Shown here: piece after piece, positions 44,161 to 56,703 of the stretch
How positions within the stretch are numbered: position 1 is the first letter of the stretch
Layout: each line of letters starts with the position of its first letter
DNA from: Lineus longissimus
Lineage: Eukaryota; Nemertea; Pilidiophora; Heteronemertea; Lineidae
Length of the DNA stretch: 60,000 bases
Reading direction: 5' to 3'
Assembly: GCF_910592395.1 (NCBI RefSeq)
Contig: NC_088311.1
Coordinates: 8,994,501-9,054,500, forward strand
The notes under the pieces: model-generated
Told to the model about the DNA's origin: nothing
Databases searched by the model: none
The model's input: only the letters and a program-made list of their open reading frames with translations
Translations under genes and position numbers: made by a program

Positions 44161-44163
44161 CGG

Positions 44164-44330
44164 GACTCGAACCCACGACCCCAGAGTGACAGGCGCTGAT
44201 GTTGATTTCGAACCAAGTCTTGTACCAAGGGACATCGGTATTGTACCAAGTAATATACATGCATGTAGAACTAAAATACCAACATACAACTTTCTTGGTA
44301 ATGTTTGTCTTACCACTGCGCCACTCTGGA
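44164..44330 (-). pseudogene. tRNA-like sequence with widely split box A and box B
   Basis: On the - strand, GAGTGGCGCAGTGGTAAGAC (near 44305-44327) looks like a tRNA D-arm with box A, and GGTCGTGGGTTCGAGTCCCG (about 44162-44183) like a T-arm with a perfect box B (GGTTCGAGTCC). They are about 120 bases apart, too far for an ordinary tRNA, and the 5' and 3' acceptor strands do not pair well. Either a tRNA pseudogene with an insertion or a tRNA-derived SINE. Confidence 0.45.
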
Positions 44331-44339
44331 GTTGTTCCT

Positions 44340-47300
44340 GATCCTACCGCCAGGGGAGGTCATTCTTGCCGCGTCAACGTTAGTATCCACACTCGACCTT
44401 GCACAGAACAAAAGTTAGATATGTCGGGATAATATACGCCCACGAAAATAAACATGCAAAAAAAATCGAGAACATGCCCCAAAAGCCTTCACAAAGATTA
44501 TCCCCAAGATTTGTCGAAATACATTAAACAAGAAACATACCGAGTGAATTCATATTAATGACTACAGGCCCCGATAGACATCTTTTAAAGTTTATGGGCA
44601 GAAACACATGTAGGTAATCTATGTTATATTTATTGCATGCCTAAATATAGCCTAGGCCTAATGGTTATATCGCCTAAATGAAATCTTCTTATGGTAAACG
44701 CCCAGGGCTTCATGGGCTTGTAACACCACTTGAGGATTATCCACCGTTTTATATGTGTCGCAAAATGCCTGTGGTGACATCAGGTCTAGCACTTTAAATG
44801 CGGCACTTTAATGCTGAACTAACTAGTACAAGGGATTGACACCAAAATACGCCTCATCAACTAGGGATATACATGTACACCAAAAGACTAATTACCATTG
44901 CACGCCAAAGATTGCAATAAATATCGGCGGTCTCTCTGGGTAAAGAACTCGTATAACGAAATATCAAGTTTAAAAAGGTGCGGGGAAAAGTGTCGGCACT
45001 AACGAGTGTCTTACGGGCCTCTGTTAAAAATATCTGCTTAAATTAAACAAAGCAGTTATCGCTATTCTATCTAAAATTCGAAAAACCAGCGATTACTCCT
45101 CTGTGTATTCTTGTCAACAATCTACCACTGACTTTCCTATATATGTTCTTCTTGTCGTCACGATGACTAAACCACGGTTCTATATGTATCAGATCATTCG
45201 GAAGATATTTAAACTGGTGATATGTAAAAACGTTGGCGCTCGCGATGTCGCCAACGAAAAAGCTCTTAGTCCTGCTTCACCGGTGCATTCTCCAGAAATA
45301 AACCAATCAAAAAGCTCGAGGCAGAATCCGAAGAAGTCCTGCTCATCCTATTGCATTCATCCTCTCACAGGTTCTTGTAGGCCAACGCGGGGGCTTGTGC
45401 AAAATGTAATAATTTCGCACGCGACCCAGGGTACATGTACATGTACATGTACATGTATGGTCGAGACGCAATATCAATCATGAATGCAAAATGTTTTTAT
45501 GGAAGTTCATTACACATCATTTGTAAACGTACGTGCATGACCTGTCAACAGCTTTACCTTTTTCATCTCCTCGTCATGATGAACCATTCCTCAGGGGTCA
45601 CACGCTCCGTTCAACTACAATAGAGTTCCAATCAAGGCACAATTCGATTACTTCCCGCTCCATCACCATCCGATCAGTTTATTCAACTCACATATCAAGC
45701 CGAAGATTGCTTGATTTTTTATACATTAACTTATCATTGCGGTGAGCTTTGGAGGATGTGAGCTTCAAAGCGACAAGCACGGCAAGCGTGGTACATCACC
45801 ACATCAGTCATTCGTGTACACACTCCGGAGGCACTGGTATTGGCGTCGTCCCTTCCCAAGATGAATGTCAAGAGTTCTCTTGCATATGAAAGATGTATAA
45901 AAACTAAATATGTTTCTAGAACTCATCAGAAAAAAATCATCGGGTCGATCATCCAAAACTCAAACGTTCTTGGACAAGGAATTGTAGTAAGTCGAATGAG
46001 GTCCTGAACTGGTTTCGTCCTTTGAATGAGCCGGCAAACCCGAGACTGACCTCGAGTTTCCATGTTCCTGGTGTGCATGCTGGGGTAAGCGAAATACCCC
46101 ATTCAAGTTACATTTGTGAATCTGGCTTGCGATCAAATCTCCTCCAGGCCGAGGGGCCGAAGTCTGAGTCACCAGGTCAAGCCCAACTTGCGCCATCATA
46201 CCGGCAGGCAAGAGCGCTCAATCTCGAACGCGAATAAGAAAAATAACTCAAAACATGAAGGATGAAGATGATGCAGAAATGGTATCATCCCCATCCAGGC
46301 TAAAGGCTTTCTTGGCATACCGCGAATCGATAGTTTACAAAAAGACAACAATAGCCTTGTTCATTAATTGCCAATATATATCTCATTAGCAAATGATACA
46401 ATTATCAAATCAATTTCCTGATGAACACACGAAGTGAATTACAAATTCCCTTATTTCATATGAAGTGCATTAGAATCTATCTTGCAGCAGCACGAGTCCG
46501 TATCGATTTAAATCAATTCTATTACATTCTTATTCAAGGTTCTCTGCATGTGGCGCACATAAATACATAAATCAACCGTGATGCGAATCATAAATCCCTT
46601 AAGTACTAATCTGAATAGCAGAATCATGATAAAATATCATATATCGTTAAGTTTGTCCCCGTACTAGTTTTATGTACGCTTTGATGTTACTGGCGACGAG
46701 TAAAGAGATGTGATTTATACTCTCGCTGGTCTATAGGGAGAGTGGGAAGAAAAGACCCAATGAAAGAAAAATCTAAATACAATTCATTCGGGAACTTTGA
46801 GAAAGAAATAAATTCCAATAGCATCCAAGTCCGGGGATTCCAGGAGAATGTACCAGAATACCAAGCGCGGTATAAAAGATAAAGAAACCATTTTTTACTC
46901 GCTGACATATTCATTCGTCTAGAGGTTTTTGATTTTGTGGTAGATTGACAGAGCCGCGAGGGACTTGTAAAAGTTGAGAATCCGTGATGAGATCACATCT
47001 ATATGCGATGGTGTAGCCAAAAGAAATACTATTTGCTCTCACCTACCCTTATATATACATGTTTAAGTCATCCCTCGACGTATAGTATTAGGTAAACCAC
47101 AAATGATCATCGCCCGCTTTTGCTTCGCATTCAGATACGTCGGCGGTGTACGTCAACCCAAAAGCACGTTTCTCATCGTTCGTGAAGTATGGATACTGAC
47201 GCAGAACGCCATTAGATCGGCATGTTGCTTCAGGCCACATGTTAGCAGAGTCCTTAAAATAAATGAAAGACTGATGTTTAAAAGACAGAACAACGATAGG

Positions 47301-48960
47301 TTATTAATAAGAAGGCTAATCGGCAAATGGGCTATCAATAAGAAGGGTTTTTTCAAGGGAGTACTTATATTAGTATAGGTGGAACCTCGGGAAGTTAGTC
47401 AGTGAGCAGGGCTGAGCGGACGGGCGGTATGAGTCTGGGGTCGTCCATACATCCGAAGCGGATAAAGCGAGCGATGACCCATGCTCATCCAAGGGCCCGT
47501 CTATACCAAAGGCTCACGCTGCCTATTATACCAGCGTGCCAAGTCATGCCAGCGCACGTGGTGAATACGGATTTGGGACAAGCAGCAGTGTCTCTCGTGC
47601 CCACAATTCGCTTATGGAAATGCTCATGGAACAATCTCGTTCCATCTTTGATTGATTAATATCTGTTGAAATTAATCATTTGCCACCCGGTAAGATGAGA
47701 TTCCCCAACGCATAAGGTAAAGTCACTTGCAACTTTTCGCAAGAACCCAAGAGACGGAAAAGAAACAAATCGTTATCTGTCGGCACGTGCAATAATGTAC
47801 ATTATGATTGATGAAATAAGATATTGAAAGATGATGGAACGTATTCTGTCAGATATATTTGAATTGATTAATATCGTCGTGACTTCGAAATGTCCCGTAT
47901 ATTTGCCTTTGGCTAAATCATGAAATCATGTTTGCCTATGAGAGAGTGAAGTCGTATCATACAGTTGTCATGATATCTTTACAGCTCTATGATTGAATAA
48001 TGTTTGTATATACATCCGGAATTCTCAACTTCACGGAATGAAAAAGAACTTCAAAAAGCCCGATTTCCAAAAAAAATGTAAATAAAATTTGCTAACGGCA
48101 ATAAAAGTCAGACGAAATCCACATGCAATGTAACGTCGCGCGATATCATATCGCCACTTCTGCCTTATATCGCTATTTACCTCATGACGTCCGTTAAAAA
48201 GTGGCGATAACGTACAACGAGCAGTACATTCTTGTAGCAGACCAAGCTCGGCTAGTTTCATCAATACCTGTCAGCCCTGTAAACTAACCAAGACAAGTGT
48301 GAAGCAACGCAACAAAAATCAATGCCATGAAAATTGTATATGTCTAACTTGACCCTCCGCTTCAGTAGAAACGTCGGAGGTATCGAGTGTACCCCTTGTT
48401 GCGTGTAGAGAGAGGTCTCGAGAGGAAGTTACCACGCTCGATTTATCTCTCAACTTGCCGATATATGTATCTCCTTTTAATCTCTGGCAATCACTATTAG
48501 CCTTCTATCCCGCCTTCTATTGACACCATGTCGCAATGATTAATGACCGTAGACCCGTCTTATTGGTGTGGGTAATGGATCCGGCGTCTATGTCCTTTTA
48601 TAGAGCAGCCACTGTCTGGTGATGATGATTCAACTTGCCCATATAGGATGAACTCCTTGGAAGCCTTTCATCGTAGGATAATTAGCAGGATAATTATCAA
48701 GTCTGTTGGACCCTGAAATAGATCTCCCCGAGGAGCTATTTCCACCGATAATTGGCGTTAATGATGGTTATATGGTATGGAATCCTAATCTCTCGAGGGG
48801 TATTTGAGAAACACTTCCGAGATATTGTCATATGATACGCTTAGTTTTGGATTAAATATCGTATGGCCATGTATCAGGGCTACCCTGAGAGAAAAGCCTA
48901 AATCAACCGACTCCACTGACTCCACCCGCGGATTGAATCCATCTTGCGTGCCACTTCGGT
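44340..48960. other. Unique non-coding region, AT-rich, with ACATGT run at 45431-45457
   Basis: No protein gene recognised on either strand. The hexamer ACATGT repeats at 45431-45457. The part 46340-46670 is unusually rich in TAAT/ATTA-type strings (for example CATTAATTGCC, AAATCAATTCTATTA), as are 48530-48540 and 48675-48770. This is compatible with, but not proof of, homeodomain-bound regulatory DNA. Confidence 0.4.
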
Positions 48961-48964
48961 TTCT

Positions 48965-49508
48965 GCCAGTGGGGCTGAAGGGGTTATTGTCGTCCTGGGT
49001 GATGCACAATATCACCCAGGCTCTATGGCGATGCATAACATCACCCTGGGTGATATTGTGCATGCACAACATCACCCTGGGTGATCTTGTGCATTCGTTT
49101 CGCGATTGGTGACGAGGTTGTCAAATCGTAGCATGGTACTTCTGCTATATACCGTAGACGACCGCGCACGGCGAATAAATCCTCGGCACTTGTTAAACGC
49201 ACATATTTTTGTTTGATTTCCCGTCCTTTGGCAACTGAAGATGCCCTTTCGACTATCGGGAGCGGCCAATTGATGTTTCAAGTCGCGCTGGTGAACCAGA
49301 TGAACGGCCGCCATTTTTTTTTGGCCGTGAACATTTCCACGTCCGCCGATTCGACAACCCCGTCACCAATAGCGAAACGAATGCATAACATCACCCTGGG
49401 TGATGTTGTGCATGCACAATGTCACCCAGGGTGATGTTATGCATCACCCAGATAGAGGCTGGGTGATATTGTGCATCACCCAGGACGACAATAACCCTTT
49501 TGGCGCCA
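48965..49508. mobile_element. 540-bp hairpin element with nested palindromes
   Basis: The left arm (48965 to about 49120) and right arm (about 49345 to 49508) are inverted repeats of about 155 bp. Shared strings are GGGTTATTGTCGTCCTGGGT and GATGCACAATATCACCCAG on the left and their complements on the right. Inside each arm ATCACCCTGGGTGAT and GTGCATGCAC are themselves palindromes, so several alternative cruciforms are possible. The 225-bp centre is unique and has no coding frame of note. Looks like a non-autonomous foldback-type element. Confidence 0.75.
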
Positions 49509-49983
49509 GTGGGGGTTAGCTTTTTTCATCCACTACAACGACTTGGACTCCGTTTACACCACAAGGGGAGGAGAGATTTACGAACGGAGTTCCTCCGATG
49601 GTTGAGAGTGGGGGTTATTCGCCTGCAGTATTTCGTCTACGACAAGGGAGAAGGAGTTAATCAGAAGCTATACCAACCGAACGCTCATATTTCTCATCCA
49701 AATTTGCGTTCTTGGGTTGCGGTCAAATCCAGGTCAGTTTGCGAAAGGTTAGAATTCGGATACCTAACCGAATTCTAACATTCCTCGAACTGAGGTTTAT
49801 GGATTGAATCAGTTTACATGTACGTCATGCAAAAGTCGACGAGATCGGAACTTTATACTCCGTAAGAGAAGCCATGGTATGATAATAACTTGGCCTAAAT
49901 CAGAAATGAAGTTTTAACAGTATAGATGAAAAATGATAAATAATAAACTACATGTATAGATATGATTGCAGCAAGTGTAATAC
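49509..49983. other. Non-coding sequence, nothing recognised
   Basis: A 92-codon frame at 49500-49778 overlaps the end of the hairpin element and shows no domain. Confidence 0.45.
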
Positions 49984-50106
49984 TATGGGTGATATGAATA
50001 AAGGCTAGCAAATGCTTTTACTTCAATTTTGTACAGAAAGGCCAAGTGTAAATGTACATGGAGTTTTAGATAAAAGCATTTACTACTCTTTATTCATATC
50101 ACCCAT
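49984..50106. repeat. Hairpin with 36-bp inverted arms
   Basis: ATGGGTGATATGAATAAAG plus CTAGCAAATGCTTTTA on the left, and the reverse complement with three mismatches on the right (50071-50105), around a loop of about 50 bases. Could be a small MITE or a structured RNA; no target duplication is clear. Confidence 0.7.
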
Positions 50107-53100
50107 TGTTTCCTAAAACCAGTGGATTTGTACACGTACATTTGAGCATTGTATTGTCTGGTAGTGTACCTGTCGGTAAACTATCATCCTGAACTTCTGT
50201 GCAACACTCGGCACTCATGTCAGAGCTGATGCAACGTGAGTGTGCGAGGAGAGGAGCATACGACTGACTCTCGTATTCGAGGATGGTTGAACTATAGAAT
50301 CACATTGGTGAATATAGCATGCACGTCGCATTGGGAAATCAGGAAAGGCTAGTGATTGCTGTCATTAAATACAAATTGATATGATACGTGTTTGGGAAAT
50401 CAGTGTTGTGAGATCGGATTCAAATTAGGAGATCATTCAGCCAGCGGTGTAGATACCGGTTAATTAATGCGGCATTGATAAACTGTTATTGGACGCAAAC
50501 TGTGATTTGTGGGCGAAAGGAAGGAATGGGTAAATGCGGAGCAGATCTAGCTATAAACCTTGCATTGGTAAAAAACTGGGTTCAACATGCATTTACATGT
50601 ACATGTCGCCTACATGTACGTTTATTGTAGATACCGAAAAGCCTAGAAGGATAAGCCTAAATACATGTACATGTATATGCTCTTCCAATGTCCAATGACA
50701 GACATTGCGTTTTCGTTGGCGTTACAGTCCCGTTACTTGGGTTTTTTTTTACTTAAAAGAGATCGTCTTGATAACGATAACACATTTTATTCCTGATAGT
50801 ATCAGTTACTGAAAGGAAAGGAAACGTTACAGTAACGTGATGAGACATATCAAACTCTATCCACGTTTTACCATGAGAATCAGTAAAAACTGACACAATT
50901 TCGGAAAGCTATGTCCAAAATGTTTGGAAACGCGCGTGACATAAGTCTCCGAATGCCAGTCATCATGGTCCAACGAAAAAGTGGCGGTGGGAGGGGGATT
51001 ATCGTCCGTTGGAGACGGCACGTTTAGCCATCAATCCGCATTCGGCGGAGTTCACCGTTTTCCTTCATTATTCCTTTGACACATTACACACATCGTAACG
51101 TGATTTACCATTGGACAAATTGGTACCGATTAGCGCGGCTAAGTTTAGTGAAGTTGCCTTTGGACAAGCTTTGGATGAAGTCTTGCATTCCATTGGTTTC
51201 TAGAATGTCATAGGCCCTAGGACGTCCAGATAGTTCTCCAGTCATGGGAGAAGTTTCTCGCTGGCTGTAAAATCGCTGCCTTTTGTTAGCCTTTGAGACA
51301 ATATGAATCCGTAGAGGTCTTTCGGTAAAATGAAACACCTAAAAAATACAATGTAGTTTCTGAAATTGTGAAAAACTCGCTGAAAACCTCCACGGGTGCA
51401 TCGGGTCGGCTGGAAAAGATGGATCTTCGAAAACTTAATGGTCGTTCTAAGTGTGTATGCCTGGGGTAATTCCAGGGTACAGTGCCTCCTGGCCTTGTAA
51501 TTATATCTTCACAGAAGACGTATATTAACTGCCAAACAGGAGTAGAAGTTCATACGGCAGAGGCAACGCCATCTTAAAATCCCAACGTTTATTTTAAACA
51601 TCGCTTTCTTTCTCTTTTTTTTGTAGAAAGAAAAAGCACTACGGACGGAAATCACAACGCGGGAAGCAATAGAGGCTTTAATACCAGAAGCCGAAATTGC
51701 CAAAACGCACTTCATACCACTCCATGATAAGGATAACCTTTCATTATCAATTCTCGCTGTGACGGGGCAATTTATGAGTGTCAACTGTACCATTGGTTTT
51801 TCATCCAATTACTCTGCTACAACCTCTGGCCTTGTCGTCCATCCAGAGAAATGATGGCACATTATAGGCAGATACATGCCCAGGGAATGTCCAGGGAGCT
51901 ATAACTGGGGACACTGTATAACAAATGGTGATATCATGGTGTATTGTTATCAGAAGTGGTGCTGGAGTGCAATAACGCCTCGATCTATGAAAGCTAGACT
52001 CGCTATCAATCGGCTAGGGAATTTGAAGTATGATACGACTAATATACATCTGTACTGAAGCCTATATCAAGTGTCTCAAACGCGTTCAGAGGTACTGTCT
52101 CGCCAACAAGCGGATCGCTTCTTACCTCCTATTACAGGAAATCATCATTTTTCTACCTCCCGACACCGGAGATAAGTCGTCTGTTCCTTGTTGATCTTCA
52201 CCGAACTTGTGTTTCTACCTGTGTATCATGTATAGTGTTCCTTGCAACTGTACGGTACGGCGTCTTAAATAATAGCTATAGTAGTTAATAGTCAATTAAG
52301 GTCTTGTAAATATAGTTATGGTGGCAACTAAACCAAACTTCAAAGAAATCCAACCAGGAGTTCGCCCTCCAGAGTCCCAAACGGACATAACATTTACGAA
52401 TGGACGATGATAACTGAACAGCGACAATCTGTATTACTTTTTGCCCGGCCATGTATATGAACACGGACGGCGTACCCTTTTGATCATCTCAGAGGGTTAC
52501 TTGATAAAACCGATTGAGAAACAACCATTAGGCGAAGCCATTTTTATCCAGGAACATCTTCCTAATGCATCTCAGTGCCACTTATTCCGCTCGACGTCCT
52601 TTCATGTGGCGCGCGTGGCTTGCTATGAAATAGGGGAATGTTCCTAGCGACTAAGCTAAATTGGAAAGAAATGCATTGCAATAGATCGTTGAATATTTTT
52701 ATTGAAGTACAGTATATCCGTTCTTGAAATACCTTTATCACGTTCCGTGATTATTCTGTCGCAATTTGCTTATAAGAACTGAGGACGTTTGTTTTATATT
52801 GCCAAACTAATGACAGACCACGACTTGCCACAAATGCCTTCAATCCACCATCAACAGCAAACTGCCGGGCGATTTGCACGAAACCGTCTTCCTTTCGCCT
52901 CCTAGGACGCGTCAGGTCGTTTATTTCTGCCTTACCAGTTGACAGAGCCATTCGTATTACATCCATAAAGTTCTTCCCAGAGGTAATTTCCAGCGTTTTC
53001 CTTGGTCATTAGCGGTGGTAATTGTCCCAGGCCGCCCGAGAGGAGTGACAAACCTCAAGTGGCTTTTGGCTCCTGCCGGCCAAAGGGCATGAAACAACGC

Positions 53101-53904
53101 GGAGGAGTCGGGAAGTACTATTTATATTAACCATCTCAGACTCGACTAGCAAACTGGTTTTGCACAAGACGGTAGCAAACTGATTTTGAACATGACGGTG
53201 TGAGTTTCTCACCTTCCTGAGATCAAGACCTTATATTCACATACACAAGTACATGTAGACTAATTTGACGCCCCACCTCGTCTTACTCTGTCCAAGAGTA
53301 AAAACAAAACATAAAAATTGCAGCTGAGGAAGACATGGTATTATGACCGAATTACCATCAACCCCAAAAGAATGATAGACTCAGTTACCCATCCAAGGAA
53401 ATGGATAAAGATACATTGTAACTGCATAAAAGGATCACTAGGAGAAAGCAGAAAAACTACTTTTTATTTCGTTGAACGATGCTGACTGGTTAGAAAGTTA
53501 TGCTGAATTTTACACTAAGTAGCTTTAAAAAGCAGCGAATGAGAACATGCTAATTAAAGTGACGTCACAAATAATTAAAGGCTTAATGACGAGGTGGCTT
53601 GCTGGACTTAGAAATAGAAAAAATGGGCTGATTCTACGTTAAATCCGGAGGAATTATTACGAACTGCTAAAATAGAGAAAATAAATCTAGTGTGCTTTCA
53701 TTGATATCATAGAAATGTCGGACGAAATCAATACTTAATCTATATATATTTGACACTGACAGTTGTGACTGGACTGATTCTGCATTTATTCCGATCTGGA
53801 TATCCTGCTTGACAATTTTTTACGTTCGCCAAAATGTGTTCCGAACAACCACTCAGCAATGGTCATTTCATTTGAATTAAAATTCTCGACAAAATAAAAA
53901 TGCT
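50107..53904. other. Unique non-coding region
   Basis: Scattered ACATGTAC strings (for example 50591-50620 and 50661-50675) are present. No recognised gene. A 76-codon frame after a strong pyrimidine tract and AG at 51625 is listed as a finding only. Confidence 0.45.
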
Positions 53905-54010
53905 TGCCCAAGGTGAGGTTCGAACTCACAACCTTCGCATATCCCAGTCTGCCAATAATGGCCAATACTGCTTATAAGTACGACGCGCTGACCGATTGTG
54001 CTACTCGGGC
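53905..54010 (-). tRNA. trnI-UAU: tRNA-Ile (anticodon UAU) with a 32-nt intron
   Basis: Read on the - strand from 54010: acceptor GCCCGAG pairs with CTTGGGC (two G-U/A-U-type closings allowed), then D-arm GCAC/GCGC with AATCGGTCA loop. The anticodon stem TCGTA pairs with TGCGA around CTTATAA, interrupted after the base 3' of anticodon TAT. The T-arm is GTGAG-TTCGAAC-CTCAC, and the discriminator base is A. The intron sits at the standard position 37/38. Box A and box B are intact. Animal tRNA-Ile(UAU) genes typically carry an intron, which supports the call. It reads AUA codons. Confidence 0.93.
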
Positions 54011-56515
54011 CCGCTGGTAATAATGGGCCATCAATATGGTGTCAATGGCTTGAAAATCGATGGTGGTTGTTATTCATGAACAAATGCCTGCCGGAGATAA
54101 TTACCATTATTCAGGCCTGTTGGGGTTTATGCTGTTCATCGAAATCTACTTTTGAAATAGTATATTTTGCCAACCCGGCACAGTCATTTTGCACCGTTTT
54201 AATATTTGTGGTTGAATACTGAAAATGGGGTATTGGTGCACTCAATTGGTGCGATATGTAATTTTTTTCTTCAAGAAACGACATCTTATAACATTAGTTT
54301 CCGAATTCCCATGTCTCTCCGAAACCCGAGAATTATTGGGTAGACGCACGAAAGTGTTTCTCTAGGTATAAAAGCAAGCAGGTTGAAGCAAGAGGTGAAT
54401 CAATGAGTATTGTTATACTAGTTCCTTGATTACTACCTACCCCGCCAATGGACTCGACTTTAGATCTGCACATGACAACCATTACTATGGAATACATTCA
54501 TTCATTTACCACCTTCTCCCATCTAATCAGAACGAACACTCGCACAGCACATGCGACTTCCCGGCACTTACTTTATCATCGAATCCGCCCCTCTCCACTT
54601 CTTATGGTCAGCTTCTTTCATAACAAGAGCCATTCGTGATCCCATCATCTCCAGCCTTATAATTCCTTATTATTGCGGCATGGCTGCATCTCGAGATATC
54701 TTTCTATAACCTCATCCAATTGCCCCCGCGAATCGAACGCGGCTATAATTTGGTCTTGTCTCGTGCATCGCGAGAGATGATTACCCGTCATCGTCGCGCA
54801 AGTTGGCAGGCACAACTTGTACTCACAAAGTCTTTCTTTTCCGGTTGGGAGGCGGAAAGAAAATATAGCAAAAGCTTTGAGAGAAAGTTGCCTTTGTCGT
54901 GTCACTTCAATCATCGCACAAGGCACGAATCCGACTTCGTGCAATTCTTTGAGCTTTCCGACATTTTTAACGAGGAGCGACACTTTAGCGAAGGAGCAGG
55001 TGTAAGAAAGAACGGAAAATTTCCGTATAAGATGATATCGCAAAACAAAAAAAACGTAAATTACATTTTAGGAATACATTTTTGCAACTATTTTCAGCCT
55101 AGTGGTGATGTCAAGAAAAACAGTTAACAAAAAAATAATAAACAGAAATGAAGACATACAATACATGTACATGTACAGTGGATTTTGTTGCCACTTTCTT
55201 TCAATTATATGCAACTATTTCGTCTTTTCTAGCAAAGCTTATAGTAGACCGTTGCCCGTGTCACTACTATCATCCTTTAAGCACAAACAGCGTGCACGAA
55301 CCTTTTTTTTTCAGTTGTGCATCCATGTACAGGCATGTCTCGAAGATTCAAAGTCTCGTTCATTTCCGCGAATGATGACTCGGAGATGAGATGCTTTGAA
55401 TAATAAATTTGCGTGATTACTCTCCCTAAAATCCGCGTGACACGAATTGCCTTAGAGTCTTATTTCAAGACTGACGAGTGGAAAAAGCTGCCAGCGATTC
55501 ATATTGTATTGGTACGTTCTGCTGCAATGCAATGGAAAAATTCTACTGCTGGCTAAAATCAGTCGCATGTGAAAAGATGTTTTACCGAACTGGAGGCATT
55601 GGTGTCTTACCAATTACGCTGCCATGCCGGGGTTCGCTAATGTCAACTCTGGGAAATAGCCGTTGCACGAGACAATCTTGAAAAAAGTATACGCAGAAGA
55701 GAAATAATCTTTGGAAAAACTAAATGCCGAAGAGAATTAAGCGCACTTGTTCGATGTGCGGAAAACGACGTAAAGCGTGACAAGTTTGGTTCTGGGAAAA
55801 ACTGGACAATTCCCACGCTGCCATCAAGAATAGACATAGCGCAAGAATCAATTACAGAACTGTTTGCCATCACGGCATCATCCCGGCGTGTTACAGCGCG
55901 TTGGGTTTCCGACTTCTATTCCGCTGAAACAAATGTGCGCTGAAAAACTCTCTGCTTCAGAAATCGTGCTGTGTTCTTTATTGCAGAGGTTAATGCAATG
56001 TCATAAGTATCATGGATGTAATTTGGACAGCAGTCCAGCGCAGCACGAGGAGAACACAGTCTTTTCCACTCCAGGGAAAAGCTTCTTACACACTCTCCGA
56101 TAAATGGGGTTCTTCTTAATCGAAACCCAGCGCAAGGGCACTTGGCTGATTGTTGATATGGTCCGATGGTGCTTTGTCTTTATTCATCATGACGGATTTA
56201 TTACAGTGTGCTTGTTATGAGAAAGTGAGCTTGCGAAGTAAAAAAATCATTTTTGTCCTTGCTTTTATCAGCCTAGACATGTGACAAATTGATTTACGGC
56301 ACAATGAGAAGTAGGCAACTCGTTGTTTTTTTACAATGATGTATTAAACGTAGAATCACCGTCAACTAAGTGATGTAAGTAAGTAATGTACGATATTGGC
56401 GGCTTGGCTTCATGCCCAATTCCCGGCGCTGCTGATCGGTCGCTTCGTCTCTCCTCTCACCACCGCCGAACACTTGGCTCCAATTTTCCTCACGAGATGC
56501 TGCCACTATAATGAG
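54011..56515. other. Unique non-coding region
   Basis: The frame of 135 codons at 54720-55127 overlaps antisense frames and has no recognisable domain. ACATGTACATGTAC occurs near 55163. Nothing else is recognised. Confidence 0.45.
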
Positions 56516-56703
56516 GCAGCAACAACGAGCCAATCAGATCAATGACACCTAAAGCATTGCATCTATGGTGCGGCGTCGCCGTCGTCATCGTGTCAATGGT
56601 CATAAAAGACTGTAGCTAAGTTTTGATGAACTACTGGACAGAGAATGGGACTACGGTAAATAGCGGGCGAGCCATGACTGACCCGATCACCACTTTTTCT
56701 GAT
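56516..56703 (+). promoter_or_regulatory. Speculative promoter and first coding exon
   Basis: GAGCCAATCAGA (CCAAT at 56530) is a good NF-Y-type box; CATAAAAG (56601) about 70 bases further could serve as a TATA-like element. An in-frame pair of ATGs follows: 56626 (weak context) and 56674 (GCC before ATG, better). From the second, MTDPITTFSD ends exactly at a consensus donor GTAAGT (56704), phase 0. The combination is suggestive, but each piece is short and no second exon was found in the window. I do not recognise the peptide. Confidence 0.25.

Noticed and set aside
54715-54750. tRNA 3' half at CCCCCGCGAATCGAACGCGG
   Set aside because: It resembles a T-arm and acceptor end on the - strand, but no matching D-arm, anticodon arm or 5' acceptor strand is found upstream.
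54720-55127. 135-codon frame as a gene
   Set aside because: Overlapping frames exist on both strands, no domain is recognisable and no splice or poly(A) context fits.
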